Of a stretch of DNA of 64,000 nt, positions 29,279-38,755 are shown one piece after another; position 1 is the stretch's first letter; the number at the start of each line of letters is the position of its first letter. The translations under genes and the position numbers were made by a program. Origin of the DNA: SZUA-38 sp965212525 (lineage in GTDB: Bacteria > Pseudomonadota > Gammaproteobacteria > Xanthomonadales > SZUA-38). Location of the stretch: NCBI GenBank assembly GCA_965212525.1, contig CBDBVC010000016.1, forward strand, positions 84,747 through 148,746, written 5' to 3'. The notes beneath the pieces are model-generated. The model was not told the DNA's origin. It was given only the letters and a program-made list of their open reading frames with translations, and did not search any database.

Positions 29279-29779
29279 TTACTGCCTTCTGTTCAGCTGT
29301 CGGTCCAGCTGATCTGCAAAGGCCTTGCGGTCGCGATGGCTGAATGCTGCTGGTCCGCCAGTGTCGATGCCGCTGGATCTGAGTTCAGTCATGAAATCTC
29401 TGATATTCAGTCTTTCGCGCACGTTATCGGCCGTGTACAGCTCGCCTCTCGGGCTGATTGCAATGCCATCGAGCTCGATCACCTCGGCTGCCAGAGGAAT
29501 GTCTGCAGTGATCACCAGATCACCCGGGGCCATGCGCCTGATGATCTCATTGTCGGCGACATCAAAACCGGAATTGACCTGCATGAATCGGATGTATCTC
29601 GAGGCGGGAATCCTGATGCCGTGATTGGCCACCAGCGTGGTGTGAACAGCAAGCCGATCTGCCGTCCTGAACAGGATTTCCCTGATGGGGGCAGGGCAGG
29701 CATCGGCATCTACCCAGATGGCAAGATCAGATTCACTGCTGTTATCAACTGAACCACTCTTCATGCATTCTTTACTCAT
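29279..29779 (-). CDS. YaiI/YqxD (DUF188) family protein
   Basis: A 166-residue cytoplasmic protein of the YaiI/YqxD family. The opening IWVDADACPAPIREILFRTADR is the family signature, followed by a PIN-like fold with VITADIPLAAEVI and RGELYTADNVRERL. The ending has the typical GPAAFSHRDRKAFADQLD. No activity is established for the family, though its PIN-like acidic residues (Asp23, Asp25, Asp94 region) would suit a metal-dependent nuclease. A later ATG five codons on (after MSKEC) could be the real start. Confidence 0.9.
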   Translation of the reverse strand: MSKECMKSGSVDNSSESDLAIWVDADACPAPIREILFRTADRLAVHTTLVANHGIRIPASRYIRFMQVNSGFDVADNEIIRRMAPGDLVITADIPLAAEVIELDGIAISPRGELYTADNVRERLNIRDFMTELRSSGIDTGGPAAFSHRDRKAFADQLDRQLNRRQ

Positions 29780-29945
29780 GACCGGAGAAGACCATGTGCG
29801 GGCGCTGGGGTCAAGGTCAGCTGCGTTCGCAAGTCAGCAACCACTCTCGATATGTTCGCTGTTTTCAGCTGCGCTTATGCGATCGGCCATGAACTGATAC
29901 ACTTGCTCAGAAATGCATCTGCTCAGGGGAAGAGTACAGGGTGGG

Positions 29946-32225
29946 ATGGTGACAGATACGCATCACAGGACATATCGATTCAACGCATTCGAGTTGCGCG
30001 AAACGGAACAATGTCTGCTCAAATCCGGTGTTCGAGTGGAAACTCAGCAGAAGACGATCGATCTTCTGCTGTATCTGATTCGCAATCGCGATCGAGATAT
30101 CGACAAGGACGAATTGCTCGAAGCCGTCTGGGGCAATACCCATCTCACCGATTCTGCCATTGCCAGGGCAGTGATGAAGGCACGAGCTGCCGTGGACGAT
30201 GACGGCAAGCAACAGTCGGTCATTCGAACTGTACACGGCAAGGGGCTGCGGTTTGTGGCCCAGGTATCCGAATCGGAAGCCACATCACCGCATCTGAAGA
30301 GCCGGTCATCTGCTGCAAGCCGTGCTGCGTTCGCTGTTGTCGCGATCGGTGTGCTACTGATGGCGATATTCCTGCTGTCCAGCAGGCAGACTGGAAACGA
30401 CACGGTGGTCCAGGAGTCTGACAGGATTACACTGGTTTTTGCCTCGTTCGAGAACGGAACAGGCAAGCCCGAATATGACTGGCTGGTCAACGGCCTGCCG
30501 CGATCGGTCGGCGATCTGCTGCAGGAATCACTGCCTCTCACTGTGATTCACAGCAGTGAGCTGGCTGAATTCGATGCTGAGATCGATGCTCGAGCACTCG
30601 AGTTTCTCGGAGCCGACTTTGGTATCGTGGCGACCATACGTCAACGTCCTGAAGGGTTCAGGCTTGCCTATCAGTTGATCGAGCTGAATGGTGAGCTGAC
30701 CGAGGTGGTGCTGAACAAGGCGGAGCCAGGCATGCTCGTAGCCGATATGGCACGAGCACTGCTGCCGGCAATCAGTGACACTGAACAGATGACACTGTCA
30801 CTGCCTGCGCGCTACAGCAATTCCCTGGTTTCGGGGCTCTATGCCCAGGCACAGGAAATGATCTATCTCGGTGATACCGACAAGGCGGCATCGCTGCTCA
30901 CGGCAGCACTGGCGATCGAGCCTGATGACACACTGCTGCAACTGAACCTGATTGAAGCGCGCTCGGCACAGGGTGATTTCAGTGATGCCATGGCGGCCTA
31001 TCAGGCACTATTCAGCAAGGCAGAATTCAATGGTGAAGACGATGCGACACTCTCGGCGATACTGCAGAAGGCCGGGCTGGCTGCATGGTATCAGGGTGAT
31101 GTGCCCACGGCACGTGACCATCTGGGCAGGGCACTTGAACTGATCGATGACACCGAGATGCTGCTGACACAGGGCTCGATACTCAACAGCCTGTCGCTGG
31201 CTGAAAATTCAGTCGGTAATCTGAAGCAGGCCTGGGCGCATGCCAATCGTGCACTGAGCCTGTTCCAGCAGACGGGCGATGATTATCATATCAGCCTTTC
31301 ACTGGGAAATCTGGGGTACATGGCTGATGAAGCCGGTCAGATCTCACGTGCAGAAGATTACCATCAGCAGGCTCTGGCGATTCGTGAGCGATACGGTTTC
31401 AGGTCACTGGTGGCATCCTCTCACTATGCCCTGGCACGCATCATGCGGCGGCAGGGCAGGTTCGAACAGGCTCACGACTATCTCGATCGCTGCATACCCC
31501 TGTTCCGTGAACTGAATCAGGAGCTGTATGTATTCGATGGACTTGAGGAACGAGCGGAAATACTCAACAGGGAAGGCAGGTACAGCCAGGCACAGGAGGT
31601 CATGGCTGAAGCGGTCACCATTGCGGAGCAGACAGGCGATGATCTCAGCATGGCCTGGTCACAGGACGTTCGCGGTCGCTTGCTGGCGCTGACGGGCCGG
31701 CCAGCAGAAGCGATCGACCTGATGAAGCAATCCATCGTAGGTCAGGAGGAACTGGGCGAGCTGAAAGAGGCCATTTTCGTCAAACTGCCGCTGATTCGCC
31801 TGTATCTCGATTCCGGCATGCATGCCGAGGCCGTGACACTGCGAAATGACGTGCTCGCCTATCCCGGGCACCTGACAGCCGATGCCGAGGCAGAACTGGC
31901 CTGGACCCAGGCCGTCATTGCTGTCCATGAAAACAGACTCGAGCAGGCTGAAGTACTGTTCAGAGAAGCCCTGGCAATGACGCAGGAATCAGGCTCGACG
32001 GATATTCAGACAGAAATCGCACTGGCCTTTGGACATTATCTGCTGCAACGGGGTGAATCTGCTGAAGCAAGGCAGATGCTGGTGACGGCAAACAGCTGGC
32101 GCGAGAATTATCATGCGGCGCTGGTGCTGGAACGCGACCTGTATGCGTCCACAGGTGACCATGAATCGGCCGAACTGATCAGCCGGCGCCTTGCAACAGA
32201 ATATCCAGAAATCCTGCCGCAATAA
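29946..32225 (+). CDS. Membrane-anchored winged-helix regulator with TPR sensor (CadC-like)
   Basis: A 759-residue one-component regulator. An N-terminal OmpR/PhoB-type winged helix (about 8-105: FELRETEQCLLKSG, KDELLEAVWGN, SDSAIARAVMKARAA with VIRTVHGKGLRFVA) binds DNA in the cytoplasm. A single transmembrane helix (about 127-146) follows. The periplasmic part has an alpha/beta domain (about 155-270), then at least eight TPR units (about 290-740; e.g. SALLTAALAIEPDDTLL, ARDHLGRALELIDD, AEDYHQQALAIRERYG). This is the CadC-type plan. ATG 29946 was preferred over ATG 29913 because GGGTGG precedes it and the winged helix starts soon after. Its target genes are unknown; the adjacent surface protein gene is a candidate. 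Confidence 0.87.
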   Translation: MVTDTHHRTYRFNAFELRETEQCLLKSGVRVETQQKTIDLLLYLIRNRDRDIDKDELLEAVWGNTHLTDSAIARAVMKARAAVDDDGKQQSVIRTVHGKGLRFVAQVSESEATSPHLKSRSSAASRAAFAVVAIGVLLMAIFLLSSRQTGNDTVVQESDRITLVFASFENGTGKPEYDWLVNGLPRSVGDLLQESLPLTVIHSSELAEFDAEIDARALEFLGADFGIVATIRQRPEGFRLAYQLIELNGELTEVVLNKAEPGMLVADMARALLPAISDTEQMTLSLPARYSNSLVSGLYAQAQEMIYLGDTDKAASLLTAALAIEPDDTLLQLNLIEARSAQGDFSDAMAAYQALFSKAEFNGEDDATLSAILQKAGLAAWYQGDVPTARDHLGRALELIDDTEMLLTQGSILNSLSLAENSVGNLKQAWAHANRALSLFQQTGDDYHISLSLGNLGYMADEAGQISRAEDYHQQALAIRERYGFRSLVASSHYALARIMRRQGRFEQAHDYLDRCIPLFRELNQELYVFDGLEERAEILNREGRYSQAQEVMAEAVTIAEQTGDDLSMAWSQDVRGRLLALTGRPAEAIDLMKQSIVGQEELGELKEAIFVKLPLIRLYLDSGMHAEAVTLRNDVLAYPGHLTADAEAELAWTQAVIAVHENRLEQAEVLFREALAMTQESGSTDIQTEIALAFGHYLLQRGESAEARQMLVTANSWRENYHAALVLERDLYASTGDHESAELISRRLATEYPEILPQ

Positions 32226-32229
32226 AAAA

Positions 32230-32249
32230 CCGCGCACCGGAGTGCGCGG
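32230..32249 (-). terminator. Rho-independent terminator of the surface protein gene
   Basis: An 8-bp GC stem (ccgcgcac / gtgcgcgg, loop cgga) is followed on the minus strand by six T. It ends the minus-strand surface protein gene. On the plus strand the T-run is missing, so the convergent regulator gene uses it at most weakly. Confidence 0.85.
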
Positions 32250-32284
32250 CAACTGTCAGGATACGGCAACAAGACCGGGATGAC

Positions 32285-35200
32285 TTACTCGAAGCCATTC
32301 ATAAAGATCGCATCCTGAGCAGTAAACAGTGCCGAGACCGTCTTGGCTGAATCCATCAGTACCATGCAGCTCGGTCCTGAGCCGGCACAATCACCCGTCC
32401 ATCCAATGAAGCTGTTGCCAGATAGCGGTGTTGCTGTCAGTTCGATTATCTGACCGCCATCGAAGGTGGTCGTGCATGCGCCAGAAGGACAATCGATGCC
32501 GGCAGGCAATGAGGTCACTGAACCCAGCCCGGTCACACTGACTGTGAAATCAAAGGTGAGTACCGAGAAAAGCGCAGTCACGGATTTGTCGGCATCCATA
32601 AGAACCGAACAGACTGTGCCCGGTTCACCGCTACAGGCACCACCCCAACCGTCAAACTGCATGCCTGGATCGCTTTGTGCCGTCAGTATTGCAGTCTCGC
32701 CTTGCGGGTATGAGGCAACACAGGTGCCAGGGCAGTCGATCAGCACAGGCGTACTGATGACACTGCCGGTGCCATTGCCGCCCAGGCCAACTGTCAGTAC
32801 CTGCTCGACCTGAGTGAAGTGTGCTGTCACGGTCTCGTCCTGGTTCATGCTGAACATGCAGATACCAGAACCGTTGCAATTGCCTGACCAGTGATCAAAC
32901 ACCCAGCCCGGTGCGGCGGTCGCATTCAGTGTGACAAACGTCTGGCTGCGGTAGTCGGCTGTACATGAGGTGGCCGGGCAATCGATATTGCCATCGGTCG
33001 ACGTGACCGATCCGCTGCCATCAAGTGCGGTTGTCAGTGTGTAGATGAAGTCAAATTCGGCCGTTACGGTCCTGTCCTGGTTCATGGTGAATTCACAGGT
33101 GCCCGTGCCACTGCAATCGCCGCCCCAGCCGAAGAAAATGGCATCAACACCCGGCGTGGCAAACAGCTGAACAAATTCGTTGTTGGTGTAGGACTCGTCA
33201 CAATCGGACGGGCAGTCAATTCCCGAGGGTACACTCAGCACCGAGCCGGGACCATCAACGATCACATCGAGCACATCAACCAGTGATTCGAAATTCGCCG
33301 TCACAGACTGATCACTGGTGATGCTGAGTACGCAGGTACCGGTTCCGGAGCATACACCGGACCAGCCGGTAAACAGTGACAGCGGATCGGCCACTGCCGT
33401 CAGCGTCACCGTTTCATTCTCCAGAAAATCCGCCATGCATAGTGGCTCACAGGCAATTCCTGACGGATTGCTGTTGACCACACCGCTGCCATCGCCAGTC
33501 AGCGACACGGTAACTGTGTGAGTGGTGGCCAGGTCGAACTGGGCGGTCACGGTACGATTGCTGCTCATGTTCGGTGAACAGGTGCCATTGCCGCTGCAAT
33601 CGCCGTTCCAGCTGACGAAGGTGCTGCCAGGGTCTGCAGTGGCTGAAAGCTGTGGCGTCTCATCACTGGCAAAGGCTGCCACACAGGTGAGTCCACAGTC
33701 GATGCCACTGATATCACTGCTGACGCTGCCTGAACCCGTCCCGCTGGTAGCGATGGTCAGAGTCTGTCCGGCAACTGCCTCCCAGGCACCGATATCACAG
33801 TTGATCGGTAGCAAGGGGTTACCGTCAAGCGGCGTCCCGGTGATCCGACGATTGCCCAGCATGTCGACATCGAGCGGGCTGTTGCCTGAATCGACACAAT
33901 CGGCCTCGGTCCATGCATCCACGGCAGAACTGGCATTGCGGATTCGAATTGCCTCGGTGTGAACAGGATCGGTGACATTCACCCGTGTTGTTCTCAGATC
34001 ACTGACCACGTCGTTGGTGGCACCGGCAAACTGACAGTCACTGTCATTGGCCAGGTTGTGTGTGCTGATGAGGTAGGATGGATTGCCGGTTCGGGCACAG
34101 GCATCATCGCCATCAGTTTCCAGGCTGTCAAACAGGTTGGCCGTCACACGTATTAGGCCGCCGGCTGCGAGTGTGGATGAGGCAATGAACAGATCTTCAG
34201 CCGGGATACTGGGGCCATGGATCAATCCGTCATTGCGATGGAAGGTATTGGCAATCAGGAAACCAACGTTGCCCGCATCGGTATTTCGATAATCCACAGA
34301 GAGGCCGCCAACCGTGGTGCTGGCCGTGTTGGTCATGAAACTGTTGTTGATCAGGTCAAAGTCCGCCTCTCTGAGGTAGACAGCGCCAGCGACGTCGGCC
34401 GAATTGCCGATGAATGAACTGCGCCGTATCGTCACGCTGTCTTCGTCCTTGGCGTTTGCGTAGATTGCGCCGCCAAAATGGGTGATGCTGCGGTTTTGTG
34501 AAAACCGGCTGTCAACAACAGCCATGCGCCAGACGCGTAATCCGTTGAAGTCATTGAAATAGACGGCACCGCCATCATTATCGGCTTCATTGTCGACGAA
34601 AACACTGTCGCTGATGTTCAGATTGGCCGTCATGATCTGTGTGCTGCTGCTACTCATGCTGATGCCGCCGCCATCGGTAAGTGATTCGTTGCCGGTGAAC
34701 ACCGTTCCATCGACATTGATCGAGGTGTTGGCGTTGAGGTCGGTGCCAATTGCAGCGCCACGGCCACCAGCCATGTTTGTGGTGAACTCCGAATCGGTGA
34801 TATTGACCGTGATCGGGTCTTCAGAATCGATGAACAGGCCGGCACCATCGCCATCTACCAGATTGTCAGTCACTATCATGTTGTTGAGATCGAGTGTTTG
34901 CGTGCCATCCAGAATGTGTATGCCGCCACCCGAGGCTGTGTTGGCACCGTCCCGAATGGTGAAGTTTTCCATTCGCAATGTATCGGTTGACAACTGATCG
35001 GCCCGGAACACGGGCGTGCTGTTGTTGCCGCTGATGATGAGCCAGCCATTGGTCGGGCCAATGATCTGAAGGTCGCCATTACCGATGGTCAGTGTCTGCA
35101 CTGAATTGATGATGGCCAGGTTCAACGGCGGCGTGAACAGGCTGCTGTCAAAATTGATGGTATCCAGTGATGACGCACTGCCGGCGGCACAGCCGTCGAG

Positions 35201-35365
35201 AGCAAAGTTCAGGCTGGCTGAAAGTATCGCCTCGATCAGGCTGCACTGGCCATCGCCGGTATTACCTGAACCGTCTGTGGTGTTGACTGTGATGGTCGCC
35301 GCACTGGCTGCTGAAAAGGCTGTCACGAATGTACAGAACGTAAATACTAGCTGTTTGAATTTCAT
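32285..35365 (-). CDS. Large secreted protein: beta-helix plus six InlB-like repeats
   Basis: A 1026-residue exported surface protein with a signal peptide (about 1-22, SAASA). The N-terminal part (about 25-525) is a CSLIEAI-type right-handed parallel beta-helix: many short GG-containing rungs with NFTI, SEFTTN, SVFVDN, SRFSQN and SSFIGN. The last part (about 535-1015) has six divergent InlB-B/Listeria-type repeats of about 75 residues. Each contains a GSGSV-like strand, a paired-Cys segment (IDCxxxC), a (F/W)xGW(S/G)GxC motif, a second Cys near VCS or GTC, and an SVTAxF ending. The tail reads DAIFMNGFE. Predicted roles are adhesion or substrate binding. GGAGACCGGAG precedes the ATG. Confidence 0.85.
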   Translation of the reverse strand: MKFKQLVFTFCTFVTAFSAASAATITVNTTDGSGNTGDGQCSLIEAILSASLNFALDGCAAGSASSLDTINFDSSLFTPPLNLAIINSVQTLTIGNGDLQIIGPTNGWLIISGNNSTPVFRADQLSTDTLRMENFTIRDGANTASGGGIHILDGTQTLDLNNMIVTDNLVDGDGAGLFIDSEDPITVNITDSEFTTNMAGGRGAAIGTDLNANTSINVDGTVFTGNESLTDGGGISMSSSSTQIMTANLNISDSVFVDNEADNDGGAVYFNDFNGLRVWRMAVVDSRFSQNRSITHFGGAIYANAKDEDSVTIRRSSFIGNSADVAGAVYLREADFDLINNSFMTNTASTTVGGLSVDYRNTDAGNVGFLIANTFHRNDGLIHGPSIPAEDLFIASSTLAAGGLIRVTANLFDSLETDGDDACARTGNPSYLISTHNLANDSDCQFAGATNDVVSDLRTTRVNVTDPVHTEAIRIRNASSAVDAWTEADCVDSGNSPLDVDMLGNRRITGTPLDGNPLLPINCDIGAWEAVAGQTLTIATSGTGSGSVSSDISGIDCGLTCVAAFASDETPQLSATADPGSTFVSWNGDCSGNGTCSPNMSSNRTVTAQFDLATTHTVTVSLTGDGSGVVNSNPSGIACEPLCMADFLENETVTLTAVADPLSLFTGWSGVCSGTGTCVLSITSDQSVTANFESLVDVLDVIVDGPGSVLSVPSGIDCPSDCDESYTNNEFVQLFATPGVDAIFFGWGGDCSGTGTCEFTMNQDRTVTAEFDFIYTLTTALDGSGSVTSTDGNIDCPATSCTADYRSQTFVTLNATAAPGWVFDHWSGNCNGSGICMFSMNQDETVTAHFTQVEQVLTVGLGGNGTGSVISTPVLIDCPGTCVASYPQGETAILTAQSDPGMQFDGWGGACSGEPGTVCSVLMDADKSVTALFSVLTFDFTVSVTGLGSVTSLPAGIDCPSGACTTTFDGGQIIELTATPLSGNSFIGWTGDCAGSGPSCMVLMDSAKTVSALFTAQDAIFMNGFE

Positions 35366-35535
35366 CTCCGGTCTCCGTTTGAATCGTTGCAGCCTGAATC
35401 ATCCGGATGGCGTGATGACCAGTCTGGATCTGCCCATGACCAGTTATGACCTCTATTAATATCAATGACTTGCGTGAAAAATCATTCGCCCTTGTCCGGT
35501 GTATTCGAGCTATCTGCTAGACTGAAGGGAGAGTC

Positions 35536-36951
35536 ATGATGTCTTCACGATCGGAACGCAAGCAGGGGAAAAGTATGAAATCAGGCCAATCAATCACGCT
35601 CAGCAGTCGTCGTAACATGCTGCGCTATCTTTGTGGCCTGGCTGTGGCAGGACTGCTCGGTTCCGGGCGCCGGTCTTCGGCGTCAAACGGCCAACGCATC
35701 ATTGTGATTGGTGCCGGGATGTCGGGGCTTGCTGCCGCTGCCAGTCTGCACCACGAGGGTTACGATGTAACCGTTCTGGAAGCGCGCGACAGGATTGGCG
35801 GCCGGGTGTGGACCAACCACGAGCTGGGGTTTCCGGTTGATTTGGGCGCATCATGGATTCAGGGTTCGTCAGGTAATCCGCTGACCGAACTGGCTGAAGA
35901 ATACGATGTCACCACAGTGGTTGATGACGATGCCTGGGTGTTTTTCGATCATGATGGCAGCCTGGTCGATGCCGGGACAGAAGCCGGTTTTGCCGAAGCC
36001 ATCGAGGAACTGGAGTCCGAGCTGGAATGGCTGGCTGGTCGCCTGGGTTCCGACATCACCATCCAGCAGGCCGTTGATCGGGTGCTCGAAGGTGAGGTGC
36101 TCGATGCCCAGGAGCGTCGGTTCCTGAATGTCTATCTGGCCAGCATGGAATCGGCATCGGGCGCGGCCAGTCACCAGCAATCACTGTTTTATCCGGAGAG
36201 TGATGATGGTTTTGGCGGCGAGGATCTGCTGTTTCCAGGCGGTTATGGTCAGCTTGCCAATGGTCTGGCACGTGGGCTGGATATTGTGCGCGACTGTCAG
36301 GTCACAGCTATCGATACATCCGGGAAACAGCTTCGTGTGAGCAGTCGTTGTGGCGAACGAGTTGCCGATCAGGTGATCGTGACCGTGCCGCTGGGCGTAC
36401 TCAAATCGGGCATCATCGATTTCAGACCGTCATTGCCCACAAGCAAGCAACGATCGATCAGTCGGCTCGATATGGGCCTGCTGAACAAGATCATTCTGCG
36501 TTTTCCTCGCGTTTTCTGGCCCGATTACACCAAGTTCGGGTATATCGGCCGGATTCAGGGTGAATTTCCTGCCACGATCAACTGGCATCGAATCGCCGGA
36601 AAACCGGTTCTGATGACATTCGTGGCGGCCGATTTCGCAAGAAGCCTGGAGCCGTTATCGGACGAGGTTATCGTCAAGCGCCTGATGACCGTATTTCGCA
36701 GGATTTTTGGCAAGGACATTCCGGACCCCGATCAGTTTGTCATGTCACGCTGGGCCTCCGATCCCCATGCCGGTGGCTGTTACTCCTTCTCACCGGTTGG
36801 TGCCACCGATGCAGATTACCGATCTCTGGCTCAATCGGTTGGGCGACTGCATTTTGCGGGTGAAGCTACCATCCCTGAGTATTCTGCCACGGTTCATGGT
36901 GCCTTGCTCTCGGGTATCCGTGCCGCGGAAGCCGCGGCCAGGATGCGATAA
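35536..36951 (+). CDS. Flavin-containing amine oxidase family protein
   Basis: A 471-residue FAD enzyme of the monoamine/polyamine oxidase family. A twin-arginine-like segment (SSRRNMLRYL, then a hydrophobic stretch to about 48) suggests Tat export of the folded flavoprotein. The dinucleotide fold follows: VIGAGMSGLAAAASL, then EARDRIGGRVWT and the GASWIQG block that contacts FAD. The closing HFAGEATIPEYSATVHGALLSGIRAA is the family's second FAD site. The substrate is unknown. Two starts compete: ATG 35536 (GAAGGGAG upstream) and ATG 35575 (AGGGGAAA upstream). Either leaves the Tat-like motif. The next small gene lies 10 bp downstream. Confidence 0.9.
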   Translation: MMSSRSERKQGKSMKSGQSITLSSRRNMLRYLCGLAVAGLLGSGRRSSASNGQRIIVIGAGMSGLAAAASLHHEGYDVTVLEARDRIGGRVWTNHELGFPVDLGASWIQGSSGNPLTELAEEYDVTTVVDDDAWVFFDHDGSLVDAGTEAGFAEAIEELESELEWLAGRLGSDITIQQAVDRVLEGEVLDAQERRFLNVYLASMESASGAASHQQSLFYPESDDGFGGEDLLFPGGYGQLANGLARGLDIVRDCQVTAIDTSGKQLRVSSRCGERVADQVIVTVPLGVLKSGIIDFRPSLPTSKQRSISRLDMGLLNKIILRFPRVFWPDYTKFGYIGRIQGEFPATINWHRIAGKPVLMTFVAADFARSLEPLSDEVIVKRLMTVFRRIFGKDIPDPDQFVMSRWASDPHAGGCYSFSPVGATDADYRSLAQSVGRLHFAGEATIPEYSATVHGALLSGIRAAEAAARMR

Positions 36952-36961
36952 GGACAGGATC

Positions 36962-37294
36962 TTGAGCTGGAAACAACATCTGCTGATGGTTGATGAACAG
37001 GGCAGGCCGGTATTGAATGACCCGGATCAGATCGGTGGCTGGTGTGACATCCGTGTCACGATTGCGGCCAGCGACTGGCAAGCGGGCATGTGTCTGCAAC
37101 GCGTGCATCATGATCGTGATTTCGGTGACGTTGTCATCGTTGACAGTGTGCCCTTTACACGGGGTGGGAATGCCACGCTGATCAATGTTCCAGGACGCAA
37201 TGGTCGACTCAGAGTACGGCCTGCCGGTCCTAAAATACAACGTTGCGTCAAACTGTCCCGCTATCGAAAGCCGAAATCACCCGATAAGGCCTGA
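36962..37294 (+). CDS. Hypothetical protein coupled to the amine oxidase
   Basis: A 110-residue protein with TTG start at 36962 (AGGACAGGA upstream); an in-frame ATG is at 36986. No domain was recognised. It has two Cys (in GGWCDI and AGMCLQR), acidic central strands (DFGDVVIVDSV) and a basic C-terminal tail (RCVKLSRYRKPKS). It lies 10 bp behind the amine oxidase gene, so co-transcription is likely. It could be a small accessory of that enzyme, but this is only context. Confidence 0.5.
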   Translation: MSWKQHLLMVDEQGRPVLNDPDQIGGWCDIRVTIAASDWQAGMCLQRVHHDRDFGDVVIVDSVPFTRGGNATLINVPGRNGRLRVRPAGPKIQRCVKLSRYRKPKSPDKA

Positions 37295-37360
37295 GACTCC
37301 CTGATTCACTCCACTGACGACTCTCATTGACGCAGGGTGCTGTACCCAGTTCACTGCGTA

Positions 37361-38593
37361 CTATTCACAGAATGTCCAGGACGACGTATCGCCAGACTCG
37401 AATCCATCGGCAAAAATTGGTGGCGGAGGCAGGTCGAGCCTGTGAATGTCCGTGCCGACAGAACCTACGCGTGATCCGGCAACGAAAATCTGCATCGAGC
37501 CATCCGAGAAATCGACCCGGCAGGCATCGGCCGGTCCACCAACACCCGTCAGTGGATAGCTCGGATCGGTTGTGGCCGGGCCCAGATTGTTCGGGTCGAC
37601 AATAAAGTAATCGCCCCACAGTACATTGATGTTATCGGCGACGCCATTCTCGTCAACCACAGTTACCAGGCCCCCACCCTGGAAGTCGTACTGTGAGCCC
37701 ATGTTGTTGATGGGCCCGAGCTGCGATTCGGTGAAGTTTGCCGGATTGTTCTCATCGACGGTCACGGTGCGGGCATTGCCATCAGTATTGTAGGTATAGA
37801 AGAATTGACCTGAAAAATGCCGTGCTGCCGATTCCTTGACGAAGGTGAAGCCGGCGGGTGCCGGAAATGGCCTGATATTCTGATGTGTGATCACCGGCGG
37901 CGTCATGTTGGTATCGACACGCGTGTAGCGCATCATGCCACCGGTGGTCTGGTTCAGTCCGCTCAGGTAACGCGTACCAAACGAGGTGGCCAGAGGCTCG
38001 CGAGTACCACCGTCAAAGGGGCCGGCCACACTGGTATAACGACCATAGAATGTGTAGGAACCGCCCTGATTGGTACTGCGAAACAGTTCGGTTTCCTTGT
38101 CCGAGAAGTCATGCGTACCGATGAACACGCCATTGTTGTTCTGTGCACAGTCGGCATTGTCAAAAAAGTTCGTGGTCGTGCCCGGGATGGTGCTGGTGCT
38201 CCAGTTCGATCCATCGAAACGAGCCACCTCGACATTGAAATCATTGATATAGGGGACAATGACGGCCGAACTGGTGGTACAGATATCACCCAGTGCAAAC
38301 AGGGTCTGTGTGATCTCTATCGAGTCCGAGGTCACGCCGGTACCATCATAGGGTGGCGGCACGCGTACGGCATCGAGGCGGTTGTTGCTGCCATCATTCC
38401 ACAGCACCATGATCAGTGCATCGGGTGACATACCATTGCTGTAGGTACCGATCTTCACTTCCAGTGGCGCCTGATTGAACACTGGCACGCTGCTCCAGTT
38501 GCCACCGCGTGTGTCTGTGTTGAGAGCCTGTGACAGGCCGATCATCGGTATGGCAAGCATGCTAGCGAGTACAATAGTCGGCAAAACTTTCAT
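37361..38593 (-). CDS. Secreted protein with C-terminal IFADGFESGDTSSW tail
   Basis: A 410-residue exported protein with a signal peptide (about 1-23, SQA-L). The main part consists of alternating strands with W, G and N-rich turns (DGSNNRLDAVRV, FIGTHDFSDKETELF, FYTYNTDGNART), suggestive of a beta-propeller; no family is recognised. The last residues are PPPPIFADGFESGDTSSWTFCE. This tail motif recurs at the C-termini of many secreted proteins in Lysobacterales-like bacteria and resembles the first strand of a lectin-like domain. GGGAG precedes the ATG. Confidence 0.75.
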   Translation of the reverse strand: MKVLPTIVLASMLAIPMIGLSQALNTDTRGGNWSSVPVFNQAPLEVKIGTYSNGMSPDALIMVLWNDGSNNRLDAVRVPPPYDGTGVTSDSIEITQTLFALGDICTTSSAVIVPYINDFNVEVARFDGSNWSTSTIPGTTTNFFDNADCAQNNNGVFIGTHDFSDKETELFRSTNQGGSYTFYGRYTSVAGPFDGGTREPLATSFGTRYLSGLNQTTGGMMRYTRVDTNMTPPVITHQNIRPFPAPAGFTFVKESAARHFSGQFFYTYNTDGNARTVTVDENNPANFTESQLGPINNMGSQYDFQGGGLVTVVDENGVADNINVLWGDYFIVDPNNLGPATTDPSYPLTGVGGPADACRVDFSDGSMQIFVAGSRVGSVGTDIHRLDLPPPPIFADGFESGDTSSWTFCE

Positions 38594-38755
38594 CGCAATT
38601 CTCCCACATCAGTCGAGCGGTCCATCTGAAAACCCCGTTACTGTCTCATCATGCGAGAACGATGAAAAAACCATGCCACATGGGAATTCAGGCTGATCGT
38701 AAAGTGCCGACCTGGCGTTCTGATATCATCGGGATACAGTGACGGGAGATCGATT

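Noticed and set aside
32285..33800. Repeat array considered as a CRISPR or tandem DNA repeat
   Set aside because: Repeats are about 225 bp, coding, divergent and in frame within one protein.
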